Source: an uncultured Clostridia bacterium (lineage in GTDB: Bacteria; Bacillota; Clostridia; TANB77; CAG-508). Taken from it: a stretch of 34,442 nucleotides of DNA. The stretch is taken from contig CAQIBN010000011.1 in assembly GCA_948805675.1 (NCBI GenBank), forward strand, positions 19,627-54,068, read 5' to 3'. Positions 34,313 through 34,442 of this stretch are shown here, in pieces. Numbering within the stretch: the first letter of the stretch is position 1; every line of letters starts with the position of its first letter. The notes beneath the pieces were generated by a model. It had not been told where the DNA came from. It ran no database searches and worked only from the letters and a program-made list of their open reading frames with translations. Both the position numbers and the translations under genes were made by a program.

Positions 34313-34442
34313 ATGAAAAAAGAATATGATTTAAAAGGCATTATTAAGTGTAATAGTATTATCATGTGTGAAATCATGATTACTTCCGATAATGCTTTTT
34401 TTAATAAAATTGATTTAGAAGAAACAAAAAGATACTTCAAGG
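34313..34442 (+). CDS. Possible partial ORF at window end
   Basis: An open frame from ATG 34313 runs off the end (43 codons, beginning MKKEYDLKGIIKCN). No SD is visible. It overlaps a possible terminator (34338-34402), so it may be non-coding. Confidence 0.25.
   Translation, partial: MKKEYDLKGIIKCNSIIMCEIMITSDNAFFNKIDLEETKRYFK
34338..34402 (+). terminator. Possible terminator of the ThyX-like gene
   Basis: GCATTAT (34338-34344) pairs with ATAATGC (34389-34395), with an inner ATCATG/CATGAT stem, and is followed by seven Ts. It competes with the reading of the partial ORF. Confidence 0.45.

Overview
The window is very AT-rich chromosomal DNA. It is gene-dense, with Clostridia-type gene order and a spore germination protease gene (gpr), so the likely source is a spore-forming, low-GC Bacillota, probably an uncultured gut member of the Clostridia. 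Starts were chosen by Shine-Dalgarno (SD) spacing. Several genes use TTG starts (mrnC, murB, GH3).

Layout. (1) 1-10969, all minus strand: secG, clpX, clpP, tig, a metallophosphoesterase, tsaD, a site-2-protease homologue, a decayed nucleotide hydrolase, lysS and recN. (2) 11088-16797: an accessory island with a phage-type amidase, a GC-richer orphan gene, an ORF6N/PLD-like protein containing a 29-bp palindrome, two small unknown genes, a large serine recombinase and a 46-bp tandem repeat. (3) 16809-18978: tRNA-Glu(CUC), mrnC, rbgA and an aldo/keto reductase pseudogene. (4) 19083-20710, plus strand: rluD-traX, with rluD apparently leaderless. (5) 20915-27984, minus strand: gpr, holA, a glycogen debranching enzyme, a palindromic element, yvcK and murB. 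(6) 28145-34442: a TM2-domain protein, a GH3 beta-glucosidase, a convergent GH144-like glucanase, a duplicated ThyX-like protein and a partial ORF.

Main observation. Four otherwise intact genes (recN, rbgA, murB, and GH3 twice) are each broken by what looks like one extra C. In all five cases the extra C is the first base of an in-frame CGG codon, and reading resumes in the +1 frame at GGN (Gly) with full homology. I scanned the coding strands of all real genes by eye. CGG is in frame only at these five places, and all five are frameshift sites. The other six coding-strand CGG triplets are out of frame and their genes are intact. This is hard to explain by random sequencing error. It suggests that CGG is unassigned or not efficiently decoded in this organism and acts as a general +1 recoding signal (CGGN read as one residue, probably Gly). 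Two of the four genes (murB, rbgA) are expected to be essential or nearly so, so the frameshifts should be translated through.

How the genes fit together: protein quality control (tig, clpP, clpX), secretion (secG), translation and RNA maturation (lysS, tsaD, rbgA, mrnC, rluD, tRNA-Glu), replication and repair (holA, recN), envelope and central carbon control (murB-yvcK), glucan metabolism (debranching enzyme, GH3, GH144), sporulation (gpr), and an integrated mobile island.
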